This document shows positions 6,677 to 13,136 of a DNA stretch of 13,241 nucleotides, in pieces (position 1 is the first letter of the stretch; each line of letters begins with the position of its first letter). The notes under the pieces are model-generated. The model saw only the letters and a program-made list of their open reading frames with translations, searched no databases and had not been told where the DNA came from. The position numbers were made by a program, and so were the translations under genes. The stretch spans positions 1-13,241 of the forward strand of contig DELD01000021.1 of assembly GCA_002354205.1 (NCBI GenBank). The letters are read 5' to 3'. The stretch comes from Micavibrio sp. UBA2705. GTDB lineage: Bacteria; Pseudomonadota; Alphaproteobacteria; Micavibrionales; Micavibrionaceae.

Positions 6677-6705
6677 ATTATATCGCTCTACCGAATCAGG
6701 TGCAA
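6677..6705 (-). promoter_or_regulatory. Promoter of the repC antisense RNA
   Basis: TTGCAC at 6705-6700, exactly 17 bp, then a perfect TATAAT at 6682-6677 on the minus strand. This is the best promoter match in the window, as expected for a constitutive, highly expressed copy-control RNA. Confidence 0.75.
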
Positions 6706-6714
6706 GTCCTTTGT

Positions 6715-6776
6715 GACTCGGCAGAGTCTTTTTGCATCCTTATTCACAGGCTTTTTCTAAGGCGAAGAAAAAGGAG
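6715..6776 (+). promoter_or_regulatory. repC leader hairpins: terminator-like attenuator and ribosome-site masking stem
   Basis: GACTC-GGCA-GAGTC at 6715-6728 followed by TTTTT looks like a short intrinsic terminator in the repC leader. A competing stem AGTC/GACT just upstream (6705-6708 with 6715-6718) shares its left arm. Further on, CTTTTTC (6751-6757) can pair with GAAAAAG (6767-6773), covering the first bases of the AAGGAG ribosome binding site. Pairing with the antisense RNA could tip the choice between these folds, as described for the element before repC in repABC plasmids. The folds are read by eye, without energies. Confidence 0.5.
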
Positions 6777-6780
6777 TATT

Positions 6781-8058
6781 ATGCAGTATAGTGAGACATT
6801 AAAGACAGATTACACAAAAACAGGTGGGCGTATTGCATCACAACGTTTTCGTGAATGTTCAGATCAAACATTAGAAGAAACCATAAAGCGTTATGAACTT
6901 CTATTGCTCGTAAAACGGGTAGGTAAGGAAGCGGGCTTCACATCAAGAATGGTCCAGCTGCTCGATTACTATATAAACTTTACAAGAGACATTGATTGGG
7001 AAGAGGGCGGTCAGCCTATCGTTTACCAGTCTCTTTCAAAGACAGCTTTAGATATGGGAGTTAATGAACGCCAAATCCAAAACCTTGAAAAAGCATTATT
7101 TGAAATTGGTGCTATTACTTGGAAAGACAGCGGCAACCATAAACGCTTCGGTCAGCGCTGCAGCGAAACAGGTGCCATCCTTTATGCATATGGTATTGAT
7201 CTAACGCCACTAGCATCACTAAAAGAAATGCTCGAAGAGAAGCTTCATCAAAAACAAGAGCGTGACCGTATCTGGATGGAAACAAAAAGACAGATATCGT
7301 TCTATAGAAGCCAAATCCGCGCATGTATAGCTGAAGCGATGGAGAAGGGGGATGATAATGTACAAAAGTGGGATGGCGCTTATAACAACATCGCGACACA
7401 AATCAGAACACATATCAAATTAGACAAGCTTCTTGAGCTGCTTGTGGCCCATAAAGAGCTACACGGCAAAGTATTAGAGGGTTTGGCTCAATATGACGCG
7501 GTAGAAAAAACGGAAGAAGCTACATGCAGAAGTGCAGAAAACTTCGCTCACAATAAATACTCTAAAAATAAAATATCTAATAAATTAGAAAGTAACAATT
7601 CTGTTTTAAATTCTTCGAATGATAGTAGTAACGAGGACAAACCTCTTGAAACTGAAGAACCTAAAGCGCAAGAAGCAAAGCGCGTTGATGTTTTAAGGAG
7701 CGCTGGTCTTCAACATATTACCTTGAAGCAAGCTGTTAGCTCTTCATCGGAAAGGTTTAAGAATTATCTACCCGTTGATGACAGAGATCTCACATGGGCT
7801 GATTTTATTGAAGCAGCGTTCAAATTAAAAAATGAATTAAACATCTCGCAAACATCATGGGGCAGGGGGTGTGAAGTTTTAGGAACTTCTGGAGCGGCCT
7901 TGTGCATTTCAATCACGGATCATTCTACGCAGCGTTTGTTTAACCCGATTGATAATGCCAATGCGTATTTCTGCGCAATGATGGATAGAGCGAAAGAGGG
8001 GCAGTTAAAACTTCACAACTCAGTTTTTGGAAAGCTTAAGAGCCAGAGCATAAATTAA
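6781..8058 (+). CDS. repC: Plasmid replication initiator RepC
   Basis: A 425-residue protein. ATG 6781 is chosen because AAGGAG precedes it by 4 nt; the open frame upstream to 6700 is leader. The N-terminal half shows the strong RepC signature LLLLVKRVGKEAGFTSRMVQLLDYYINFTRDIDWEEGG, then IVYQSLSKTALDMGVNERQIQNLEKALFEIGAITWKDSGNHKRFGQRC, a winged-helix DNA-binding region (about 40-145). A helical middle with WxETKRQISFYRSQIRA is followed by a polar, low-complexity linker (about 258-310, many Asn/Ser). The conserved C-terminal domain (TWADFIEAAFKLKNELNISQTSWGRGCEVLG...NPIDNANAYF) completes it. RepC initiates replication at an origin usually located inside its own gene. No repA or repB precedes it here, so this is a repC-alone arrangement with a KfrA-like neighbour. 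Synthesis is probably controlled by the antisense RNA upstream. Confidence 0.93.
   Translation: MQYSETLKTDYTKTGGRIASQRFRECSDQTLEETIKRYELLLLVKRVGKEAGFTSRMVQLLDYYINFTRDIDWEEGGQPIVYQSLSKTALDMGVNERQIQNLEKALFEIGAITWKDSGNHKRFGQRCSETGAILYAYGIDLTPLASLKEMLEEKLHQKQERDRIWMETKRQISFYRSQIRACIAEAMEKGDDNVQKWDGAYNNIATQIRTHIKLDKLLELLVAHKELHGKVLEGLAQYDAVEKTEEATCRSAENFAHNKYSKNKISNKLESNNSVLNSSNDSSNEDKPLETEEPKAQEAKRVDVLRSAGLQHITLKQAVSSSSERFKNYLPVDDRDLTWADFIEAAFKLKNELNISQTSWGRGCEVLGTSGAALCISITDHSTQRLFNPIDNANAYFCAMMDRAKEGQLKLHNSVFGKLKSQSIN
7548..7640. other. AT-rich stretch inside repC, candidate origin of replication
   Basis: This segment, encoding the Asn/Ser-rich linker, is very AT-rich (for example AATAAATACTCTAAAAATAA) compared with the flanking repC sequence. 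In repABC replicons the origin lies in an AT-rich block in the middle of repC, so this is the best candidate for DNA unwinding here. I see no clear iterons in it. Confidence 0.45.
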
Positions 8059-8270
8059 GGCTTTAGGGCTGCGCCCTCGCGCGGACAAGACTTCCCGTTG
8101 GTCTCATGCTTTGCTTATGGTTTCCCCAAATTTCCGCACTGAGTTTGTGCAATCTGGGTGATCCCCCTCCGATAAGCGCCGGTCTTGTTCTTTCTCACCA
8201 GCTACTCGCCGTGAGGCAGGTTTTCATACAGCGCCCTTGAGGCGTTCTTTAGAAAACTTAAACGATTAAA
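8059..8270. other. Structured non-coding region between repC and ardA
   Basis: There is no gene in these roughly 210 bp, which are more GC-rich than the neighbouring control regions and hold several inverted repeats. GGGC-TGC-GCCC is at 8065-8075. A long-range pair GGACAAGAC (8083-8091) with GTCTTGTTC (8182-8190) has one G-T pair. A nested stem CCCA...GCAC...GTGC...TGGG lies inside it (about 8124-8158), and CTCAC/GTGAG at about 8196-8217. It could terminate repC, form a structured RNA, or fold as single-stranded DNA into a promoter for ardA during transfer. I see no clear double-stranded promoter for ardA. Confidence 0.4.
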
Positions 8271-8286
8271 GAAGAGGTAGATGGTT

Positions 8287-8802
8287 ATGAGCGAGACAAT
8301 TCAAATATATGTGGCAGATCTGGCAGCTTACAATAATGGGATCCTTCACGGCGCTTGGATAGATGCAACTTTAAGTGAAGATGAGATACTGGATCTTATA
8401 AAGGAATTACTACAAAACTCTCCAGAGGAAGACGCAGAAGAATATGCCATTCATGATTATGATGGTTTTGAAGGTCTAGATGTTAGTGAGTTTGAGGGGA
8501 TTAAAACTATCTGTGAGACAGCTTTATTTATAGAAGAACATGGCGCGCTAGGCGGCGCAGTCGCTTCTTATTTCGGCAGCAATATATCAGATGCTAAAAA
8601 TGCTTTAACTGACGGCTATATTGGAGAGTATATCTCCGCGGAAGATTACGCGCGGGAACTGGTAGAAGAGGGGCCTGATTTACCTTCCTATATAGAGAAC
8701 TATATTGATTATGCTGCTATGGCCCGTGACATGGAAATGAGCGGTGACTTTTTCACAATAGAATTAGGCTTTGAACAGATCCACTTGTTTCACAATCTGT
8801 AA
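8287..8802 (+). CDS. ardA: Antirestriction protein ArdA
   Basis: A 171-residue, strongly acidic protein. ATG 8287 is preferred to the in-frame ATG 8281 because AGAGG (8273-8277) is 9 nt from 8287 but only 3 nt from 8281. The N-terminus IQIYVADLAAYNNGILHGAWIDA and the central PEEDAEEYAIHDYDGFEG match ArdA, a DNA mimic whose dimer occupies type I restriction enzymes and their methyltransferases. It protects incoming plasmid DNA in a new host. The length is typical and the protein appears complete. It lies between repC and the transfer origin and ends in a strong terminator. Its orientation, reading toward the nic site, would make the transferred strand its template. Confidence 0.95.
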   Translation: MSETIQIYVADLAAYNNGILHGAWIDATLSEDEILDLIKELLQNSPEEDAEEYAIHDYDGFEGLDVSEFEGIKTICETALFIEEHGALGGAVASYFGSNISDAKNALTDGYIGEYISAEDYARELVEEGPDLPSYIENYIDYAAMARDMEMSGDFFTIELGFEQIHLFHNL

Positions 8803-8823
8803 TTATACGAGACTTATAAATTT

Positions 8824-8861
8824 AAAAACTGGGCTGGATTGTTTTCTGGCCCAGTTTTTTT
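8824..8861 (+). terminator. Intrinsic terminator after ardA
   Basis: AAACTGGGC (8826-8834) pairs perfectly with GCCCAGTTT (8849-8857), with a 14-base loop, and is followed by a T run to 8861. It sits 22 bp after the ardA stop codon. Confidence 0.88.
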
Positions 8862-8870
8862 GCCTGCAGA

Positions 8871-8904
8871 ATTTTTCGATTTTGTACCGCCAAAATCGAA
8901 AAAT
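8871..8904. repeat. Perfect 14-bp inverted repeat in the oriT region
   Basis: ATTTTTCGATTTTG (8871-8884) and CAAAATCGAAAAAT (8891-8904) are exact reverse complements around the six-base centre TACCGC. It has no G/C-rich core, so a terminator is unlikely. Its place between the ardA terminator and the nic site suggests a protein-binding site of oriT (accessory protein or replication block) or a resolution site. Confidence 0.6.
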
Positions 8905-9081
8905 GGATCTCATTATATATAAAGAAGGCCGGCAAGCCTAAATGCGGAAAACGCGATGTTTTGAATAGAGCGTAATAATATGGCCGCGTTTAAGATAAGG
9001 GGTAAATAGTAGGTTGGCAGGATAGCCTTTTTGTGGTACAAATAGGCGAAATTGCATAAAGCAACCTGAAACACCATCGAA
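8905..9081 (-). other. oriT: Origin of transfer (oriT) with an RP4-type nic site
   Basis: The minus strand reads CTATCCTGCC at 9025-9016, identical over ten bases to the nic core of RP4 (CTATCCTG|CC); cleavage is expected between 9018 and 9017. On the 5' side of this core, separated by AAGG, is a small inverted repeat TTTGT-ACC-ACAAA (9042-9030, minus strand), the position where relaxase-accessory proteins bind in MOBP plasmids. The adjacent mobC and relaxase genes of the same class support the call. Transfer would begin toward lower coordinates, bringing ardA in first. GGCCGGCAAGCC near 8928 and GCG/CGC pairs add further minor dyads. Confidence 0.7.
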
Positions 9082-9492
9082 ATGGTGACAAAGAAAAAGA
9101 TGCATAAAGTTAGCGATAAAGAACGAAAATCAGAGGCACAACGTGTCCGTTTAACGGTAGATGAGAATGCTGCTTTGAAGAAGCTCGCCGAAGATATGGG
9201 CGTAAAACCGAGTAAGCTTATTCGTCGGCTTATTCGTGAAGCTGTAAATCAGGGACCTGATTTTTTTGATGATGGAATTAAAGAACTGCGCGAGACTAAT
9301 CGTCAGGTCGCTGCGATTGGCAGGAATTTAAATCGTCTTGTTTTAATGATGAATACAGATAAGCCTATTAACGATATGGACTTAAAAATCGAGTATGAAA
9401 GTTTAAGTGTTTTATACGAGAATATCCGCGCCTCTTATTTAGAACTTTTCCGCCGCTCTAAGAATAGAGAAGTAAGAAGGTTTGACCCATGA
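9082..9492 (+). CDS. mobC: MobC-like relaxosome accessory protein
   Basis: A 136-residue, basic protein. Residues 20-55 (AQRVRLTVDENAALKKLAEDMGVKPSKLIRRLIREAV) form a ribbon-helix-helix DNA-binding domain. This is followed by ELRETNRQVAAIGRNLNRLVLMMN, which resembles the conserved IGxNLNQ segment of MobC proteins. Such proteins bind oriT and help the relaxase reach the nicked strand. The start is uncertain: ATG 9082 has no clear ribosome binding site, and ATG 9100 is possible. The stop overlaps the relaxase start in an ATGA, so the two are translationally coupled. It follows the candidate oriT directly. Confidence 0.85.
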   Translation: MVTKKKMHKVSDKERKSEAQRVRLTVDENAALKKLAEDMGVKPSKLIRRLIREAVNQGPDFFDDGIKELRETNRQVAAIGRNLNRLVLMMNTDKPINDMDLKIEYESLSVLYENIRASYLELFRRSKNREVRRFDP

Positions 9493-10715
9493 GCCGTTAT
9501 GAAGATGAAGAGTTTGATCTGAACGGCCCACGCGGTAAAAGCGGGGAAGAGGGCGCTGGTTTTTTCGCGCGCTCTGCGCAGCTTGGTAATGATGTTTCGT
9601 ATATAAGGGGCTATTGGGAAGGCAGTATTTCTGATCGCCTAAAAGTTGCGCGCGGCGTTCCGCAGGCTGTTGTGAAAATCACGTCTCACAACCACGGGAG
9701 GATAGCTGTAAAAGCGCGCCTTGATTATATCTCTCGTGAAGGGGAGCTCATGATTGAGACGGAAACGGGAGAGCGCCTGCTCGGCAAAGAAGATACACAA
9801 AAGCTCCTTAATGAATGGGTGGAAGATTTTGGTAGCCGCAAGAACGGAAGAGATGCGACATGTATTGTGCTCTCTTTTCCTAAGGATGTAGATCACGGCA
9901 CTGCCTATAGTATCGCCCAGGAATTTTTAGAAGAGCAGTATCGTGATAATTACCGCTATGCGTTTGCTGCTCATGAAGACACAGATAATTATCATGTGCA
10001 TGCCGTTATTAAGACTGTAGGGCTAAATGGAGGCTCTTTACCGACATATAAGGCAGATTTGCGTGAGTGGCGCATTAACATGGCCGAGAAAGCCCGTGAG
10101 CATGGGTTAGCGTTAGACGCTTCGCCGCGTTTTGCGCGCGGGAGATCTGATAATATGGATTTGTCCTTTTTTCAAACCGAGCGTATAGATCCTTGGATCA
10201 AAGGCGCGCATGTAAAAGCGCTGGATCGCGGTAATATAGGAATAGTGGTTGATGCTGATAAAGAACAGGATCGTTATAGTGTTCAGTTTGTAAATCCTAA
10301 TACAGAGAGTAGTTATACGAAGATATTCTCGTCAGAAGAGTTGGCCGTTGTTCGGGTTCCTAGAGAGGCGATTAAGCGTGCGCGAGAGGATGCTCTTGCT
10401 AAAAGTTCTATGCCAGAAGATACGCTTAAGCAGGCTAGGGCGCGTAATAGTAGTGAGCGGGTTAAGTATGCGAAGGCTGCGCTGAAGGTTGCGAAAGACC
10501 TTCCGAAGTTGAAGGATCCTGATGTTATAGATAAGAGTATTAATGCTATACGGGATCTTACGCGTTATGCGCGGGATATGGATGGACCCCAGAATGAGAA
10601 GCCTGGAGAGAAGAGGTCTCGAGAGGTTGTGGATGTTATTCGTGACTATATCTCATCCTCCGTAGGAAAGGATTCTTCACAAGACCGAGAAAGAGAGATT
10701 GATGATAGTCGCTAG
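9489..10715 (+). CDS. Relaxase/mobilization nuclease, MOBP type
   Basis: A 408-residue protein starting at the ATGA overlap with mobC; AGAAGG precedes it by 8 nt. Residues about 60-190 form the relaxase domain. ARLDYISREGEL, with Tyr80, contains a Tyr-containing segment conserved among VirD2/MobA-type enzymes. HEDTDNYHVHAVIKT (His162, His169, His171) is the metal-binding histidine triad. The enzyme would cut the minus strand at the RP4-like nic site and stay attached to its 5' end. After the domain come a beta-rich segment (about 235-290) and a charged helical tail, without a helicase or primase domain. It is shorter than the large conjugative relaxases. I cannot tell by eye which of the tyrosines is catalytic. 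Confidence 0.9.
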   Translation: MSRYEDEEFDLNGPRGKSGEEGAGFFARSAQLGNDVSYIRGYWEGSISDRLKVARGVPQAVVKITSHNHGRIAVKARLDYISREGELMIETETGERLLGKEDTQKLLNEWVEDFGSRKNGRDATCIVLSFPKDVDHGTAYSIAQEFLEEQYRDNYRYAFAAHEDTDNYHVHAVIKTVGLNGGSLPTYKADLREWRINMAEKAREHGLALDASPRFARGRSDNMDLSFFQTERIDPWIKGAHVKALDRGNIGIVVDADKEQDRYSVQFVNPNTESSYTKIFSSEELAVVRVPREAIKRAREDALAKSSMPEDTLKQARARNSSERVKYAKAALKVAKDLPKLKDPDVIDKSINAIRDLTRYARDMDGPQNEKPGEKRSREVVDVIRDYISSSVGKDSSQDREREIDDSR

Positions 10716-10727
10716 TGAGGGAGTGTT

Positions 10728-11705
10728 TTAGCTGTGGTTATTAATAGTGGCTTCTAATTTCTTTAGCCCTTCCACCAACTTTTCGTATGAAATCGGTTCC
10801 TTGTCAAACAACATAACTTTAGTTTTTTCATAGTCCTTTTTCAGTTCACTCAACAGGTGCCTGGGTGGAAGAAGGCTGAGTGTTCCGATTTTGGCACTGG
10901 CGTACCAGTCCCAAGCCACTTTAAAATATTTTTTCTTATGCTGAGTTACCTGTTGCAGTAAGTCGGTATCGGATAAAGCTGCTTCTAAAATATTTTGGTT
11001 TTCTGCAAGCATAAACAAATCGTGGTAATGGCGGCTCATGCGTTCATTCAATTCTCTGTCTTCTGGTTGATGTGCAATGGAGTGTAGAATTGTTGCTTTT
11101 TCCCAGAATGTTCGCTCGGCAGCCAATGCTGAAACAGTAATTTGGGGAGGAGCGTTATCAAATGTAATTGGCAGTATTTCAGCTAGATAAGGTGTTATCG
11201 TTTTCTCTGTGCTCGGCTCTCGTTCACCTCTTGCTCCAAATTCAACCCTCACTTGTTTTCGAATGTAGTCATGACTTTCATCAATAACGCTAGGATAATG
11301 AAATAAGATTGTTTGTTCATCATCTTCAGCCAAATTGCAGGTTCCGTATTCGGATAGTGTATGGACCAGTTCAGGTAATAACTGTTCAGCTATAACTTTT
11401 TTGCACTGTTTAGTAATTTTTTTTGGTGCGTGGGAGGTTGCATCACTGAATGAGTTAACAAAGTCCTTATCAAGGGTTAGGTCAATATCTTCTGAAAAAC
11501 GACCAATTAGGCCATAGACTTTTGATAGAGACGTTCCCCCCTTAAAGGTAACTTCTTTTCTGAAACTGGATTGAAATATTCTCTCGAGAACTAGACAGAC
11601 CCAGAAATCTTTCTCAATAATTACGGAAGAAAGGCCGCGCTTTGCAGCAGCTTCATGCAGATATATTTTCTGTTCTTGAGGCGGTAGCTCAATAAAATGC
11701 TTCAT
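10728..11705 (-). CDS. abiEii: AbiEii-type nucleotidyltransferase toxin
   Basis: A 325-residue protein. ATG 11705 overlaps the antitoxin stop in an ATGA, with AGAAGGA upstream, so it is preferred to the longer frame starting at 11741. The nucleotidyltransferase core FKGGTSLSKVYGLIGRFSEDIDL is present: Gly56-Gly57 with Ser59 and Lys62 for nucleotide binding, and Asp73 and Asp75 for metal. The later segment EKATILHSIAHQ...RMSRHYHDLFML is typical of AbiEii/DUF1814 proteins. These are the toxins of AbiE systems, type IV toxin-antitoxin and abortive-infection modules that stop growth; family members can transfer nucleotides to tRNA. It ends only 12 bp from the convergent relaxase gene, with no visible terminator between. 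Confidence 0.92.
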   Translation of the reverse strand: MKHFIELPPQEQKIYLHEAAAKRGLSSVIIEKDFWVCLVLERIFQSSFRKEVTFKGGTSLSKVYGLIGRFSEDIDLTLDKDFVNSFSDATSHAPKKITKQCKKVIAEQLLPELVHTLSEYGTCNLAEDDEQTILFHYPSVIDESHDYIRKQVRVEFGARGEREPSTEKTITPYLAEILPITFDNAPPQITVSALAAERTFWEKATILHSIAHQPEDRELNERMSRHYHDLFMLAENQNILEAALSDTDLLQQVTQHKKKYFKVAWDWYASAKIGTLSLLPPRHLLSELKKDYEKTKVMLFDKEPISYEKLVEGLKKLEATINNHS

Positions 11706-12310
11706 GATTGAATGATCCTTCTCACAGCATCTGTAAGCCATGTTCCTTTTAATGTTGGAATTTGTTTTTGCAGCCTTTTTTTGTCCTTGTCAGAGACCAA
11801 TTTTATACATTCTTTGATAATTTCATCCGAAATGTTTCTATCGCCGAGATATCGTAAGGCCTGTAAGATTAGATAATCAAGCGAGGGGTTAACACGCTTA
11901 GTTTTTATCTGAGACGGTATAAGTTTAACTTGTTGAGCACCGACAGAGATACTTTTTTCCGTGAAATTAGTGTAGTATATGTTTTGCGCGGGAACCTGTG
12001 TGGAGAGCCCGAGCATATTGAGGGCCTTGGCCCCATCAGGGAACGCCACGTCGCCTTTTTGTCGTGCGATAGCCTGAGCTATTTGTAATGGATCAGGGCT
12101 AAGAATGCCAAGTTTGGCATGTGTTCTGGGATAATAATACAGTCCTCGATCAAGTCTTTGCACTACTCCATCACTTGTAACTTTTTGCAGTATGGTATCA
12201 ATGTTACTGCGATTGTCGAGGTCAAGAAGGTCTTTTGGCGTAAAAACCCAGCCTTTACCTTTGCCTCTAATCCTTTTTATGATTTTTTGTACGGTTGATG
12301 GCGTGTTCAT
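11702..12310 (-). CDS. abiEi: AbiEi-type antitoxin (DUF6088 family), transcriptional autorepressor
   Basis: A 202-residue protein from ATG 12310, with GGAGAAC well placed upstream. The N-terminal winged helix-turn-helix (about 10-65: WVFTPKDLLDLDNRSNIDTILQKVTSDGVVQRLDRGLYYYP) is followed by the conserved antitoxin domain with DPLQIAQAIARQKG...PDGAKALNMLGLSTQVPAQNIYYTN. AbiEi proteins repress their own operon by binding inverted repeats and counteract the toxin without a stable complex. It is translationally coupled to abiEii. The promoter is overlaid by a palindrome at 12322-12336 and a related half site, consistent with autoregulation. Confidence 0.9.
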   Translation of the reverse strand: MNTPSTVQKIIKRIRGKGKGWVFTPKDLLDLDNRSNIDTILQKVTSDGVVQRLDRGLYYYPRTHAKLGILSPDPLQIAQAIARQKGDVAFPDGAKALNMLGLSTQVPAQNIYYTNFTEKSISVGAQQVKLIPSQIKTKRVNPSLDYLILQALRYLGDRNISDEIIKECIKLVSDKDKKRLQKQIPTLKGTWLTDAVRRIIQS

Positions 12311-12321
12311 TTTTGTTCTCC

Positions 12322-12361
12322 ATTATCTGAGATAATAGCATATATTTTTCTCAGATGTAAA
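12322..12361 (-). promoter_or_regulatory. abiE promoter with overlapping palindromic operator
   Basis: On the minus strand TTTACA (12361-12356), 18 bp and TATTAT (12337-12332) form a promoter. The 15-bp palindrome ATTATC-TGA-GATAAT (12322-12336) covers the -10 element. The octamer ATCTGAGA (12325-12332) is repeated as its reverse complement TCTCAGAT at 12349-12356, inside the spacer beside the -35. Repressor binding here would block the polymerase. Confidence 0.65.
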
Positions 12362-12575
12362 GTTTCATTTAATTTTGTAACCTAATGAATGTTAAGAAAA
12401 TAATATAGATTGAGTAGATTTAGTGCCTCAAATATTTTTTCTAACTTGTATTTCAGTGATAGGAACGTTTTCTATACACGTGTTTAGCGTAAACTCTGAT
12501 TGTTATGATCTGTGCATCATAAAACCGTTTTATGGTCTTAGCGTCATATTATTACCCAGATTTTATGTGCTATCC
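12362..12575. other. AT-rich intergenic region with overlapping palindromes
   Basis: There is no gene in these 214 bp. It holds the palindrome ACACGTGT at about 12475-12482 and two overlapping inverted repeats at 12503-12534. These are TTATGAT-N6-ATCATAA and the 17-bp CATAAAAC-C-GTTTTATG, which share the middle arm. They lie about 40 bp after the stop of the coupling-protein remnant. There is no T run, so they are more like operators than a terminator. Confidence 0.45.
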
Positions 12576-13136
12576 TTAATACTCTAATGCATCAATCACA
12601 CGCTGCTGAATGTCTTCGTGATTTACTTCTTCGTCATGCTTTAGTGCCATAATGTTAAAAACAGGCAGCTGCGGTTGAGCTGTCTCAAGGTTAGGAACGC
12701 CAGCGGCTGGTATAACCCTTCTCTGAAATGATCTGTCTTTGAAGTAGGTAATCTTATCAACTTTAATGGGCCTAGCGCCTTCTTTGAATATCACAGCTTG
12801 CTTCTTACAAAACCTTCTAAATTCTTCTGGGCGTAGAAAGTCAGTCTTAGCGTAGCTTTGACTTTTAGTGCCCATGATGCTGCTCTGGCCGAAGCTGATG
12901 CTTTCTGTTTGCGCAGTCTTATCACCGAAACGCCGAGACACATATTGTGTGGTTGTCTCATCATTAGAAGCAAAGAAGACCTGTAGCGCAGAGTTTTGAA
13001 GCATGCTCTCACGTGCGGGCTTGCCGTAGAGCTCATCAATCTGAGTTAAGCCTTGAACGATGTTAAGCATGCGCAGGTTATACCCTGCGATAAAGGCAAG
13101 GTTATCAGCGCAAAGGTAAGAATTTGACGCAGCCAC
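12576..13136 (-). pseudogene. VirD4/TraG-type coupling protein, C-terminal remnant
   Basis: The frame yields LAFIAGYNLRMLNIVQGLTQIDELYGKPARESMLQNSALQVFFASNDETTTQYVSRRFG, which matches the region after the Walker B motif of VirD4/TraG coupling proteins (AGYGLK-like, then IxQxLxQL, then N..V.FAPND). A typical tail follows. The Walker A and B motifs and membrane anchor are absent. The only start in the frame is a GTG at 13136 without a proper ribosome site, and the DNA just upstream encodes another protein in another frame. The remnant cannot power substrate transfer. It is the right-hand part of a deletion junction; the true fusion point lies roughly at 13100-13140. Confidence 0.8.

Noticed and set aside
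8905..8925. Second copy of the antisense-RNA promoter (ATGG-A-TCTCATTATAT resembles 6670-6683)
   Set aside because: Only the -10 neighbourhood is similar; there is no -35 at proper spacing and no terminator hairpin in the right place.
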